From JBBSOW01 sp038259365 (GTDB lineage Bacteria; Actinomycetota; Actinomycetes; Propionibacteriales; Propionibacteriaceae): DNA of 20,283 bases. The stretch's first letter is position 1; every line of letters starts with the position of its first letter. This document shows, piece after piece, positions 1 to 7,721 of this stretch. The position numbers and the translations under genes were made by a program. The stretch spans positions 1 to 20,283 of the forward strand of contig JBBSOW010000058.1 of NCBI GenBank assembly GCA_038259365.1, given 5' to 3'. The notes beneath the pieces are model-generated. The model had not been told where the DNA came from and made no database searches. It was given only the letters and a program-made list of their open reading frames with translations.

Positions 1-48
1 CGTGAACGTTGTGAAGTACCGTTGATCCCTGCCCGAGTTTCGGGCGTA

Positions 49-121
49 GGGGCTATGGCGCAATTGGTAGCGCACCTGCTTTGCAAGCAGGGGGTTAGGG
101 GTTCGAGTCCCCTTAGCTCCA
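49..121 (+). tRNA. tRNA-Ala (anticodon TGC)
   Basis: A complete 73-nt cloverleaf is visible. The 7-bp acceptor stem contains the G3:U70 wobble pair that marks alanine tRNAs. The anticodon stem-loop reads CCTGC-TTTGCAA-GCAGG with anticodon TGC, and the T-arm carries the GGTTCGAGTCC-type loop. The discriminator base is A, followed by CC and then G, so the 3' CCA is only partly encoded. In many actinomycetes tRNA-Ala(TGC) follows tRNA-Ile(GAT) near gyrA; only 48 bases precede it here, so that context cannot be tested. Confidence 0.97.
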
Positions 122-796
122 CCGGTCGTGGTCTGCGTCGCTGGGTTTGCGCGGAACCCGCAATATCCCGGAATCGGGACCGGCCCAAGGCCGTGCACGA
201 GGACGGATTGCCTGCCGTCTGGGCGGCTCCACAGTCCGGGCCCGGCTCATCGGGCAATCGGGGGAGCCGATCCATGTTCGCGCCACGGAAGGCTCGACGA
301 GCTAGTCGCTTGTGCCGACTACGCCGAGCCCATTCTTGGCTTCCGCCGATCGTCGTCGACGGCAAACCGCCGGACTCGACGGACGCGCCCTTGGCCCCGG
401 TAGGGCAAGCGTATGTCGACGTCGTGAACGAGGGCGGCGTGCCAGCATCTCGGTGAGGAAAGCGGCGTCTGCTGCTGGCCGCTCGGCCCGAGCGGCACGG
501 TGGCTGACGTCATGCGCGTCGCCGATTGGGTGACGGGATGGCCGCAACCGGCTCACCTCGGCGTGATCGCCGAGACCGAGCATCCGGTGGGTGTCGTCCC
601 GCAGTGGCCCACACGCCCTCGGACCCGCCTGTCTGAAGCTCGGTCACCATGATCTCGAGTCTCTGCTCACGAGCAAATCTGCGAGCCCTCGTCGATGCGC
701 TCAGGGTTACCACCAGGAGAACCGCCCCCCGCCGTGGGGTCAAAGTGCTTACCAGTCGGCGCGGGGTCACTCCCTATCGATGTCGTTGCGCGGGAG
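122..796. other. Long stretch after the tRNA without a recognisable gene
   Basis: I find no convincing gene here. The longest open frames lack Shine-Dalgarno sites, do not resemble a family I know, and overlap one another as expected for GC-rich non-coding DNA. A short protein-like run (around 500-600, plus strand, reading VADVMRVADWVTGW) could be a relic of a gene, but I cannot name it. No copy of the tRNA 3' end that would mark an integrated element was seen downstream. Confidence 0.5.
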
Positions 797-1195
797 TCAC
801 TCCGGGTGCGGCTCCCACGCCATGGCACGCGGTTCGCACACGGACCTGGTAGCGCCATCGAACAATCGGACCTGCTCCGCCGGGCCGGCGGCCGGGGGAA
901 AACCTACGATCAACACCGAAGCCCGCGGACTGGCTTGCGACAGGACGTCACACATGGCAACCACTTCAGCGTGAACGAAACTCTCGTCATTGCCGGCGAG
1001 AACGTCGGCCGGCCCGAGCCAGACGACGACCTGCTCCAGCTGGTGCCCCAGCAAGCGTGGAACTTGTCGAGCGGTGATCTGCCCTAGGCACGCGCCCGCC
1101 TCGGCGAGTATCACCGCCTCGTCCGACGTGTTCGCCGGGACCACGTCGAGGTCACCCAGTATCGCGATCATCGTCTCATTCTGGTCCAGACACAC
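797..1195 (-). pseudogene. Possible remnant of an SGNH/GDSL-type hydrolase
   Basis: A GTG-initiated 132-residue frame on the minus strand contains runs that fit the middle of SGNH hydrolases: VVVWLGPADVLAG resembles the block with the conserved GxND, PRASVLIVGFPP resembles the strand with 'vlv.nlPp', and RLFDGATRSVCE resembles the 'fNaaIrsv' segment. The N-terminal GDSL block with the nucleophilic serine and the C-terminal D-x-x-H block are not visible, and the expected Asn of GxND is Ala. No clear ribosome binding site precedes the start. I infer a truncated relic; it could also be a small unrelated protein or spurious. Confidence 0.35.
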
Positions 1196-1271
1196 CGGGC
1201 GAAATCAACCGGTAGGCGGCGCCTGTCACCGGTGACCCTTCCGGGCCGCTTCGTTGGGTAGAATCTCGGCC

Positions 1272-1427
1272 ATGGGGTCCAACGGAGGCCAGGTCACACC
1301 GATACAGGTCACACCGATAGATGCCGGCCAAGACGTGGCAATGCTGGTCAACGTGTTCAGCGTGCTTCCGGACCGACAATCGGGCGCTGCCGGAGTTACG
1401 CCGGGCCGTCTCAGACCCCGGCCGTGA
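1272..1427 (+). CDS. Possible small protein, 51 aa, with a duplicated QVTPI pentapeptide
   Basis: ATG at 1272 opens a 51-codon frame ending in TGA. It begins MGSNGGQVTPIQVTPIDAG, followed by a moderately hydrophobic stretch (DVAMLVNVFSVLP) and a basic proline-rich tail. The QVTPI doubling comes from a perfect 15-bp tandem repeat. There is no clear Shine-Dalgarno sequence, and I do not recognise a family. It lies about 110 bp upstream of pdxS on the same strand, so it may be a leader ORF, a relic or chance. Confidence 0.25.
   Translation: MGSNGGQVTPIQVTPIDAGQDVAMLVNVFSVLPDRQSGAAGVTPGRLRPRP
1290..1319. repeat. Perfect 15-bp tandem direct repeat (two copies)
   Basis: The unit CAGGTCACACCGATA occurs twice back to back (1290-1304 and 1305-1319). 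The unit is a multiple of three, so the repeat encodes a repeated pentapeptide in the small ORF that spans it. It could equally be a direct-repeat binding site upstream of pdxS. Confidence 0.85.
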
Positions 1428-1535
1428 GGCACCGCGGTTCATCGAACGTCGGGCTAGTATTGAAGGCGTCTCCGCGCAGGCGCAGCCGATTCCGATGCGG
1501 CGTCTCGTTCCCCTTCTAAATAGGATGGCCCTCGC

Positions 1536-2438
1536 ATGTCCACCGACCAGACCCCGCCCACCACCGGAACCGCTCGTGTGAAGCGCGGCATGGCAGAAAT
1601 GCTCAAGGGTGGCGTGATCATGGACGTCGTCACCGCAGAGCAGGCCAGGATCGCCGAGGACGCGGGCGCCGTCGCGGTCATGGCGTTGGAGCGTGTGCCC
1701 GCCGACATCCGTGCGCAGGGCGGGGTCTCCCGAATGAGCGACCCGGACATGATCGATAGCATCATCGCCTCCGTCTCGATCCCCGTGATGGCGAAGGCGC
1801 GCATCGGTCACTTCGTGGAGGCACAGGTCCTGCAGAGTCTGGGCGTGGACTACGTCGACGAGTCGGAGGTGCTGACCCCGGCCGACTACGTGAACCACAT
1901 CGACAAGTGGGCCTACACCGTTCCCTTCGTGTGCGGCGCCACCAATCTCGGCGAGGCGCTGCGGCGGATCACCGAGGGGGCCGCCATGATCCGGTCCAAG
2001 GGAGAGGCCGGTACCGGGGACGTCTCCAACGCCACGGGGCACATGCGCGCCATCCGCGCGGAGGTCCGTCGGCTGCAGTCCATGTCACCCGACGAGCTGT
2101 TCGTCGCCGCCAAGGAATTGCAGGCGCCCTACGAGCTGGTTCGCGAGGTGGCCGAACTCGGAAAGCTACCCGTGGTGCTGTTCACCGCCGGTGGTATCGC
2201 CACCCCGGCCGATGCCGCGATGATGATGCAACTCGGCGCCGAGGGGGTGTTCGTGGGCTCCGGCATCTTCAAATCCGGCAATCCCGCCGAGCGGGCAACG
2301 GCCATCGTGAAGGCAACCACCTTCTTCGACGACCCGGACATGATCGCCAAGTTCTCGCGCGGGCTCGGCGAGGCCATGGTGGGGATCAACGTCGAGGAGA
2401 TCGCCCAGCCGCACCGGCTCGCCGAGCGCGGCTGGTGA
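1536..2438 (+). CDS. pdxS: Pyridoxal 5'-phosphate synthase, lyase/synthase subunit PdxS
   Basis: PdxS condenses ribose 5-phosphate, glyceraldehyde 3-phosphate and PdxT-derived ammonia into pyridoxal 5'-phosphate in the cytoplasm (DXP-independent vitamin B6 route). The 300-residue protein has the usual family length and is colinear throughout. Visible signatures are the GGVIMD segment with Asp30, the Schiff-base lysine in VMAKARIGH (Lys87), the second active-site lysine in IRSKGEAGTG (Lys155) and the phosphate-binding GGIATPADAA and GSGIF segments. The ATG is preceded by AGGA at 1522-1525 at suitable spacing. The stop overlaps the pdxT start by 4 bases (GTGA), so the two subunits are probably translationally coupled. 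No MocR-type PdxR regulator is seen nearby. Confidence 0.97.
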   Translation: MSTDQTPPTTGTARVKRGMAEMLKGGVIMDVVTAEQARIAEDAGAVAVMALERVPADIRAQGGVSRMSDPDMIDSIIASVSIPVMAKARIGHFVEAQVLQSLGVDYVDESEVLTPADYVNHIDKWAYTVPFVCGATNLGEALRRITEGAAMIRSKGEAGTGDVSNATGHMRAIRAEVRRLQSMSPDELFVAAKELQAPYELVREVAELGKLPVVLFTAGGIATPADAAMMMQLGAEGVFVGSGIFKSGNPAERATAIVKATTFFDDPDMIAKFSRGLGEAMVGINVEEIAQPHRLAERGW

Positions 2439-3055
2439 GCGTCACCGTCGGGGTTCTGGCCCTGCAGGGTGATGTTCGGGAGCACATGCATTCGCTGGTG
2501 GCGCTGGGTGTCAAAGCGCAGCCCGTCAGGCGCGCCACCGAGCTGGCAGGCGTCGACGGCCTCGTCATCCCCGGTGGGGAGTCCACCACCATGCACAAGC
2601 TCCTGCACCTGTTCGACCTCACGGAACCGATCCGCTCCCGCATCTGTTCCGGGATGCCGGTGTTCGGCTCCTGCGCGGGAATGATCGTGCTCGCCGACCG
2701 GGTGATCGGAGGCCGTGAAGGTCAGGAAACCCTTGGCGGACTCGACGTCACCGTGAGACGCAACGCCTTCGGACGGCAGGTGGACTCCTTCGAGGAGTAC
2801 CTGTCGGTGCCGGTGCTGCCAGAGGGAACGAACCGCCCCGTTCGGGCAGTCTTCATCCGGGCCCCCTGGGTGGAGCAGGCAGGTCCCGGCGTCCAGATCC
2901 TGGCACGCACGGCAAGCCGCGAGCGGGGGAAGGCCGGATCCGTCGTCGCCGTCCAACAAGGCGGTCTGCTGGCGACGTCGTTCCACCCAGAGCTGGGTGG
3001 CGACCTCCGTTTCCACGAATATTTCGCCACCCTGGTCCGGTCTGCGGCCAGGTAG
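2435..3055 (+). CDS. pdxT: Pyridoxal 5'-phosphate synthase, glutaminase subunit PdxT
   Basis: PdxT hydrolyses glutamine and channels ammonia to PdxS. The 206-residue class I glutamine amidotransferase has all hallmarks: N-terminal GVLALQGDVREH, oxyanion-region motif PGGESTT (about 46-52), nucleophile Cys80 in FGSCAGM, and the His184/Glu186 pair in SFHPEL. The frame is open far upstream, but the GTG at 2435 is the right start because it gives the canonical N-terminus and overlaps the pdxS stop by 4 bases. The partners usually follow one another in actinomycetes, although here yebC and ruvC do not come next. Confidence 0.97.
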   Translation: MSVTVGVLALQGDVREHMHSLVALGVKAQPVRRATELAGVDGLVIPGGESTTMHKLLHLFDLTEPIRSRICSGMPVFGSCAGMIVLADRVIGGREGQETLGGLDVTVRRNAFGRQVDSFEEYLSVPVLPEGTNRPVRAVFIRAPWVEQAGPGVQILARTASRERGKAGSVVAVQQGGLLATSFHPELGGDLRFHEYFATLVRSAAR

Positions 3056-3130
3056 CTACAGCGAATCGGGAGAACTGCTCGGCCGGTTGCGCGCCCCAGC
3101 CAGGTGGAAGGGCGTCTCGAAAGCCCAATC

Positions 3131-3538
3131 TCAGGCGCGCGGGGTCGCCCACCAAAACTCGAGTTGGATGTTGTCCGGGTCGCGAAAAACGAGGGCGGAC
3201 CCCGAACCCGACGGCGCATCCGTCACGGGCGAATGAGGCACGCCGAGTTCGTCGAGTCTCGCTTCCCATTCTTCCAGCTCCACGCGATCGCTCACCCCGA
3301 ACCCGATGTGGTCAAGGCCAGTACGATGCTCGTCGAAGGCGTCCGCAGACGTCTGGTGATGCTGGAGTAGCCCGATGATCAATCCCGTTGCTTCGTGAAG
3401 CAGGACGATCATGATTCGGTTGTCGAGATCGGATCTCTGAAGTCGCTTAAGCCCGAGCGTCGAGACGTACCAGGCGGCGCTCTCCTCGGCGTCGGAGACG
3501 GACAGGTCAAGGTGCGAAAGGGTGGTGAACTTCGGCAC
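3131..3538 (-). CDS. VOC superfamily (glyoxalase/bleomycin-resistance fold) protein
   Basis: A 135-residue protein with the two beta-alpha-beta-beta-beta modules of the vicinal oxygen chelate fold. Module one starts TLSHLDLSVSD with a candidate metal-binding His near residue 9. Module two starts GLDHIGFGVSD with a second candidate His. The C-terminal FRDPDNIQLEFWW carries the usual Glu ligand. The GTG start is supported by AAAGGAG about 5 bases upstream on the minus strand. It converges on pdxT and diverges from the ChrB-domain gene. The substrate cannot be read from sequence: lyase, dioxygenase and drug-binding members share this fold. Confidence 0.9.
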   Translation of the reverse strand: MPKFTTLSHLDLSVSDAEESAAWYVSTLGLKRLQRSDLDNRIMIVLLHEATGLIIGLLQHHQTSADAFDEHRTGLDHIGFGVSDRVELEEWEARLDELGVPHSPVTDAPSGSGSALVFRDPDNIQLEFWWATPRA

Positions 3539-3675
3539 GGTTGCTCCTTTCGGTGGCGATGGTCACTCTAGCTAGCCCGCGACCGAGTGTTCTGCGTCCG
3601 GTGGGATTACCGGTGCGGTGAGCCTGAACGGATGAGGAAGCACAATCTGGCATAGATAGCGTGCACATCATTGCC

Positions 3676-3700
3676 GTTACAGATGTAACATTGTCAATGT
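3676..3700. promoter_or_regulatory. Two adjacent dyads, candidate operator of the ChrB/DUF2127/MFS operon
   Basis: GTTACA-GA-TGTAAC (3676-3689) is a perfect inverted repeat. Its last bases start a second one, ACATT-GTC-AATGT (3688-3700), ending 9 bases before the ATG at 3709. The position over or just before the start fits a repressor operator, and the A/T-rich core could also hold a -10 element. No strong Shine-Dalgarno site lies between the dyads and the ATG, so transcription may start within the element and give a nearly leaderless mRNA (inference). Confidence 0.5.
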
Positions 3701-3708
3701 GATCAACC

Positions 3709-4329
3709 ATGAATGCTGAGTCGTCGGGTCGCCGGTGGCTGGTCCTGCTGGCCAGGATGCCCGCGGAACCGGCGCGCTATCGGATGGCGCTGTGGCGCGA
3801 GCTTCGCCGGTCGGGTGCTGTCGCGTTGGGACAGGCGGTTTGGGCCGTCCCCGAATTGCCGGCGACCCAACCGCTGTTGGCCCGGTTGACCGACCTGGCA
3901 GCCGCTGGCGACGGCTCGTTGCTGGTGTTGAACGCCATCGGGAACTCCAAGTCGGACGCGGCCAGGTTGGAGCAGCTCTACGTCGAGGCGCGAGAAGCCG
4001 AATGGATCGAGTTTCTGGGCGACTGCGGCAAGTATCTCGCCGAACTGGACAAGGAGGAGCGGATCGGTAAGTACACCTTGGCCGAACTCGACGAGGAGGA
4101 GCAGAGCCTGGACCGGCTTCGCCGGTGGTACCGCGAACTCCGCGGCCGAGACCTGCTCGGGATCCCGGAAGCGAAAGACGCCGCTGCCGACCTCAAGCTT
4201 TGCGAGCAGCGGTTCGACGGTTACGCCGAGCGCGTCTACGCTGCCCTCAGCCAACCCGATGCCTCCGGACTCGGCAACGTCGAAACTACGCGGAAGCCGG
4301 ACCCCGATGCTCAAACTGGTGCGCCATGA
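3709..4329 (+). CDS. ChrB N-terminal-domain protein (chromate-resistance family, possible regulator)
   Basis: The 206-residue protein matches the ChrB N-terminal domain. It has RRWLVLLARMPAEPARYRMALWRELRRSGAVALGQAVWAVPE at the N-terminus, a GNSKSDAARLEQLYVEAREAEWIEFLGDCGKYLAEL core, and the helical EEEQSLDRLRRWYRELRGRDLLG segment. Studied ChrB proteins regulate a chrA chromate exporter and carry a second, C-terminal domain, which is missing here. The fold is winged-helix-like (PaaX-related), so a ligand-responsive DNA-binding role is plausible. No ChrA is in the window, so chromate need not be the ligand. It overlaps the next gene by 4 bases (ATGA), and a dyad operator candidate precedes it. 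Confidence 0.85.
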   Translation: MNAESSGRRWLVLLARMPAEPARYRMALWRELRRSGAVALGQAVWAVPELPATQPLLARLTDLAAAGDGSLLVLNAIGNSKSDAARLEQLYVEAREAEWIEFLGDCGKYLAELDKEERIGKYTLAELDEEEQSLDRLRRWYRELRGRDLLGIPEAKDAAADLKLCEQRFDGYAERVYAALSQPDASGLGNVETTRKPDPDAQTGAP

Positions 4330-4868
4330 CGATGTTTCGGCCGCGCAACTGGCTGGACCGGGTATTCGCGGTGGGCATCATCGGCAAGGGATTGAACGGT
4401 GTGGCCGAACTGATCGGCGGGCTGCTGCTGCTGTTCGTCACGCCCACCCAGATCCGGCAACTGGCGGCGTCGTGGACCTATACCGAGCTTTCGGAGGATC
4501 CGCACGATCTCATCGCCACGTATCTGCTGCACACCAGTAGCGGCCTGACCGGGTCCGCGGTTCTTTTCGGGGCGGTCTACCTGTTGGCGCACGGGGTGGT
4601 GAAGGTCGTCCTGGTCGTGGCGCTGCTGATGAACAAGATATGGGCCTATCCGTGGATGATCGTGGTGCTGCTGTTGTTTATCGGCTACCAAATTTACCGG
4701 ATCGTGCTGAGCCCGACCGGCGGGCTGGTCGCGTTGACCATCTTCGACGTGATCATCGTCGCGTTGACCTGGCGGGAGTACCAGCAGCAACGCCACGGTC
4801 ACCACACCGATACCGCCTCACCCGCCGCCGACGACGGGGGCGACGCAGCACCAAAGACCGACCAGTGA
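4326..4868 (+). CDS. DUF2127 family membrane protein
   Basis: The 180-residue protein has the DUF2127 pattern. It opens with RNWLDRVFAVGIIGKGLNGVAELIGGLLLLF (first membrane span, about 12-38). An extracytoplasmic or loop segment with HDLIATYLLH follows, then two or three more spans (about 75-105, 108-127 and 133-155), ending in a charged His-rich tail (QQQRHGHHTDT). The family has no established biochemical function. The ATG at 4326 overlaps the ChrB-domain stop (ATGA), and its own stop overlaps the MFS start (GTGA), so the three proteins are probably made together. Confidence 0.85.
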   Translation: MTMFRPRNWLDRVFAVGIIGKGLNGVAELIGGLLLLFVTPTQIRQLAASWTYTELSEDPHDLIATYLLHTSSGLTGSAVLFGAVYLLAHGVVKVVLVVALLMNKIWAYPWMIVVLLLFIGYQIYRIVLSPTGGLVALTIFDVIIVALTWREYQQQRHGHHTDTASPAADDGGDAAPKTDQ

Positions 4869-6172
4869 CCCGATCGGCCGAGCACCACCCCAGCAGCTCG
4901 ACCAGAAAACCGGAGAACGGGGCAGGCGTTGCCTGGTCGCCCTGGCGGGCAGTCGTCGGGTTTGGTGTGGTGAGCCTGTCTGCCGACATGGTCTACGAGG
5001 GTGCTCGCTCCATCACCGGGCCGCTGTTGGCCTCGCTGGGCGCGTCGGCGGTCCTGGTCGGGCTGGTCACCGGCGCCGGTGAGGCGATGTCGTTGGTCCT
5101 GCGGTTGGTGTTCGGCAGGTTGGCCGACCACAGCGGCCGCTACTGGATCCTGACCATCACCGGCTATGCCATCACCGCGGTCTGCGTGCCAGCCCTGGCC
5201 GTCACTCCCTTCCTCGCGACCGCCGGATTGGGGCTCGCCTGCGTCCTCATCCTGGCGGAGCGAACCGGAAAGGCGGTCCGTAGTCCGGCGAAGACGGCCC
5301 TGCTCGCCCACGCCGCGGGCGCGGTGGGGCTGGGACGCGGCTTCGCGGTGCACAAGGCGCTCGACCAGGCCGGGGCGGTGGCCGGTCCGCTGCTGGTCGC
5401 CGCGGTGGCCGCCCTGGCCGGCGCGCTCTGGCCGGCGCTCGCGGTCCTGGTTTTGCCCGGCATCGCGTCGCTGCTGATCCTGACCCGGATCCGCCGCAGG
5501 ACGGACAACCCTGACCTGCCAACGCCCCGGCGAGAGGCCGTGCCGGATGGGCCGATTGTCACCGCGTCAGCCCGACGCCGGTCCGCGCGATCGCCCGTCC
5601 GGCTGCCGGCCGTCTTCTGGCAGTTCGCCCTCGCCGCGGGAGCGACCACAGCCGGGCTGGTGACCTTTGGGGTGATCGCCTACCACCTCACCCAGGACAA
5701 GGTGGTGCCTGTCGCCACCATCCCGCTGGTGTACTCGGCGGCCATGGCCGCCGAGGCCCTTTCCGCCCTCGGGACCGGTTGGCTGTACGACCACATCAAG
5801 GGCCGCGTTCTGTTGCCGCTGCCGTTCCTGGTGGCCGCGATTCCACCATTGAGCTTCACCAACTCCGTGCCAGCCGTGCTCATCGGCGTCTTGATCTGGG
5901 GGCTAGCCGTGGGTGTGCAAGATTCCACCGTCAAAGCACTCGTCGCCGACCTCGTGCACCCGCCGCGCCGCGCCAGCGCCTACGGCGTCTTCGCCGCCGT
6001 CCAAGGCACGGCCGCCATTGCGGGCGGCACGATGGCCGGGGCCCTCTACGAACGCTCGCTTCCGGCCCTCATCGCCGTGGTCGGCGCGACGCAGCTCGCG
6101 GCTCTAGCCCTGCTGATTATCACGCTTCGCCACCCGTCGCTGCGTGCGCGTCCGGGGTTGGAACCTTGGTGA
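4865..6172 (+). CDS. MFS transporter
   Basis: A 435-residue polytopic protein with about twelve predicted spans in two halves. The first cytoplasmic loop carries the MFS motif-A-like run GRLADHSGRYW (about residues 85-95), and a long basic loop (about 200-240, RRRTDNP...RRRSARSPVR) separates the halves. The frame is open far upstream, but GTG at 4865 overlaps the DUF2127 stop as GTGA and gives a short charged N-terminus before the first span. The substrate is unknown. Association with a ChrB-domain protein suggests export of a toxic ion or small molecule, but this is inference. Confidence 0.88.
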   Translation: MTRSAEHHPSSSTRKPENGAGVAWSPWRAVVGFGVVSLSADMVYEGARSITGPLLASLGASAVLVGLVTGAGEAMSLVLRLVFGRLADHSGRYWILTITGYAITAVCVPALAVTPFLATAGLGLACVLILAERTGKAVRSPAKTALLAHAAGAVGLGRGFAVHKALDQAGAVAGPLLVAAVAALAGALWPALAVLVLPGIASLLILTRIRRRTDNPDLPTPRREAVPDGPIVTASARRRSARSPVRLPAVFWQFALAAGATTAGLVTFGVIAYHLTQDKVVPVATIPLVYSAAMAAEALSALGTGWLYDHIKGRVLLPLPFLVAAIPPLSFTNSVPAVLIGVLIWGLAVGVQDSTVKALVADLVHPPRRASAYGVFAAVQGTAAIAGGTMAGALYERSLPALIAVVGATQLAALALLIITLRHPSLRARPGLEPW

Positions 6173-6399
6173 AGGGGGAGCCTCGATGGCAGGGCCCGAC
6201 TGTCGCTTTCAGCCGAACTCGGTCGTGGTCCGGTTTCACCCTGGGCACCGAACAGGGCGCGTGAATCAGGGTCCGGAAGGCGTTGCTACTCATGATCCTC
6301 TTTCCGACCGTGCTGCGGCGGAGAATGCCGATAACGCAGACCTCGGCGCCAACCCCTAGCAACTCCTCAGAAGCTTCGCGTCCCTGCCGTGACGACCGA
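6173..6399. other. Spacer after the MFS gene, no gene recognised
   Basis: Short overlapping frames occur on both strands, none with a ribosome binding site or a recognisable family. A minus-strand run (VGAEVCVIGILRRSTVGKR) looks protein-like but could not be assigned. The region starts the decayed segment that continues to about 11330. Confidence 0.4.
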
Positions 6400-6721
6400 A
6401 CGCAAAGTGAATCTGCGCACCCACCTCGACGCGCTAGACGCGGCGTCGGCTGACAGCCACGATGTGGCGGCAGGATCGGTGCAGCCGTGGTAAGAGATCG
6501 TGATCACCTAATCCGGGTGGAAGTCGAGGCTTGTCGTCCGCGACTCCGGTCCGGGGGTAGACGCTCGGATTACCGGCGCGATAAGGCGGACCGCGGGTTC
6601 GGTCTAGCGCTGATCAGGATGGTCTGTCGTCGCCGCGCGCGGTGAGGTCGTGGAGTTATCAGACCCTACGAACCGGGGCATGGACGCCGAGTTCGTCGCC
6701 CGGCTGGCGGTATCGCAGTGA
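6400..6721 (+). pseudogene. Degraded C-terminal part of a sensor histidine kinase
   Basis: Joining three reading frames recovers a histidine-kinase ATPase domain. NLRTHLDALDAASAD (about 6408-6455) resembles the N-box 'NLvdNALDAA'. LVVRDSGPGVDARI (6530-6571) is the G1 box of CitA/DcuS-type kinases. RGFGLALIRMVCRRR (6592-6636) is the G2 region. GEVVELSDPTNRGMDAEFVARLAVSQ (split over 6641-6718) matches the terminal 'GG.i.v......GA.F.v.LPv' strand. In-frame stops occur at about 6490 and 6509, and the G1, G2 and terminal parts lie in frames that differ by single bases. The kinase is therefore non-functional. The terminal TGA overlaps a GTG (6718) that begins the regulator remnant, as in intact operons of this type. 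Confidence 0.65.
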
Positions 6722-6849
6722 CACAAGCACCCCGAACCCGATCTCGACCGGTGCATCTTTGGTCAGCGTGTCCCTCGTCGACGACGACTTCCGGGTCGCC
6801 CAGATTTATGCCATCTTCACCGACCGGCGGTCGGATTCCACGTTGTGCG
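6718..6849 (+). pseudogene. Remnant of the N-terminus of a CitB/DcuR-type response regulator
   Basis: GTG at 6718 starts VTQAP in an overlap (GTGA) with the kinase relic. One frame over, 6762-6843 reads VSVSLVDDDFRVAQIYAIF, which matches the receiver-domain start 'vlvVDDDfrVA.iha.fv' of response regulators partnered with CitA/DcuS kinases, including the acidic DDD cluster. The phosphoacceptor Asp and everything after it are gone. At about 6845-6850 the sequence switches to an unrelated gene fragment. Confidence 0.55.
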
Positions 6850-6972
6850 GTCCTCTACGTGGCCAGGTCACGACTCCATTTCAAACGCAACAAAATCCTG
6901 CTGCCACAAGTGTTAGCGGTCCGAACATGGGAGGACGGCTGGAACGGGTTCCCGCCACGCTTCAGTTGGTGA
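6850..6972 (+). pseudogene. Duplicated C-terminal fragment of the CFA-like methyltransferase gene
   Basis: The frame VLYVARSRLHFKRNKILLPQ followed by VLAVRTWEDGWNGFPPRFSW and a stop is homologous to the last 40 residues of the methyltransferase encoded at 13268-14551. At nucleotide level 6861-6972 aligns without gaps to 14440-14551. I count 23 mismatches in 112 positions by eye, about 79% identity, and both end at the same TGA. It has no start or catalytic domain. It is either the rump of an ancient tandem or dispersed paralogue, or a copy left by rearrangement. Confidence 0.85.
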
Positions 6973-7721
6973 CCCGAACGCGACCGGAGTCAGTCAGACA
7001 GAAGCTCGTCCGCGCAGAAGGTTGGAAGATTTTCGGAACCTTGGGATTGTGACCACCACTGGAGCGGTACCAACTCCAAGCCAGCACCGAGTCAAGACCC
7101 GCTGCTGGGGCTGAGGTCCAGTGTCAACTGTGCAGCGTCAAAGACTCGACCGCACCGTCGTGAAGCGGCTCGTCATCAGCCGTCGGTCCCTGTTCACCAC
7201 CCGCCTACCAATTGGGTGCAGCAGAACATCACGGTGATCTGCGTTGTCGAGCCGGGAAACGTTGCGACCTGCCCCGGAAATCTCCTTCAGGTCCTCTCGT
7301 GGTCAGCGTTAGTAGTGCACAGCCGCAGGCTGTCGTTAAGTCACGCGCGCGCCGGTGTGGTCCTCGTTGCTCTCATTGAGGGGTTTGTCGATGGCTGCCG
7401 GAGCTGGCGAAATGCGATGCTTGTGCGGCTTCAACGTGGGCAGGTCAATCGCGTCGATGCAATGCGCCGCGAGAAGCTTGTCGCTCTCAACTTGCAGTCA
7501 AGCCAGGCTCGCTATCGGTTCGACGAGCTCCTGATCGCGCCCGGCTATGAGCTTACCGTAGGCGGTAAGAGCCCTGGCCGTAGGCGCCGGCGCAACTTGA
7601 TGGTAAAACTCAGCAGTATCCTTTTGGCCGCACGCCAGCAGATCCGGGACAAGGTGACGCTTTCGCGGCCCTCTGTGAGACTGGACGCCTCCGACAAACT
7701 TAGGCAGAAGGGGGCCCGGCG
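6973..7721. other. About 750 bp without a supportable gene; one perfect hairpin
   Basis: A 193-codon frame (7216-7797) spans much of this region, but it has no ribosome binding site, no recognisable domain and an arginine-rich composition typical of chance frames. It also overlaps the start of the DUF5343 gene. A perfect hairpin CTTACCG-TAGG-CGGTAAG lies at 7552-7569 with no T-run, so it is not a standard terminator. The composition looks less G+C-rich than the flanks, suggesting acquired or decaying DNA. Confidence 0.5.

Noticed and set aside
49..123. tRNA-Ala as an attachment site of an integrated element
   Set aside because: No repeat of the tRNA 3' end and no integrase were found in the window.
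1176..3016. Long minus-strand frames opposite pdxS and pdxT
   Set aside because: The plus-strand genes are unmistakable; the minus frames are His/Gly/Asp-rich shadows.
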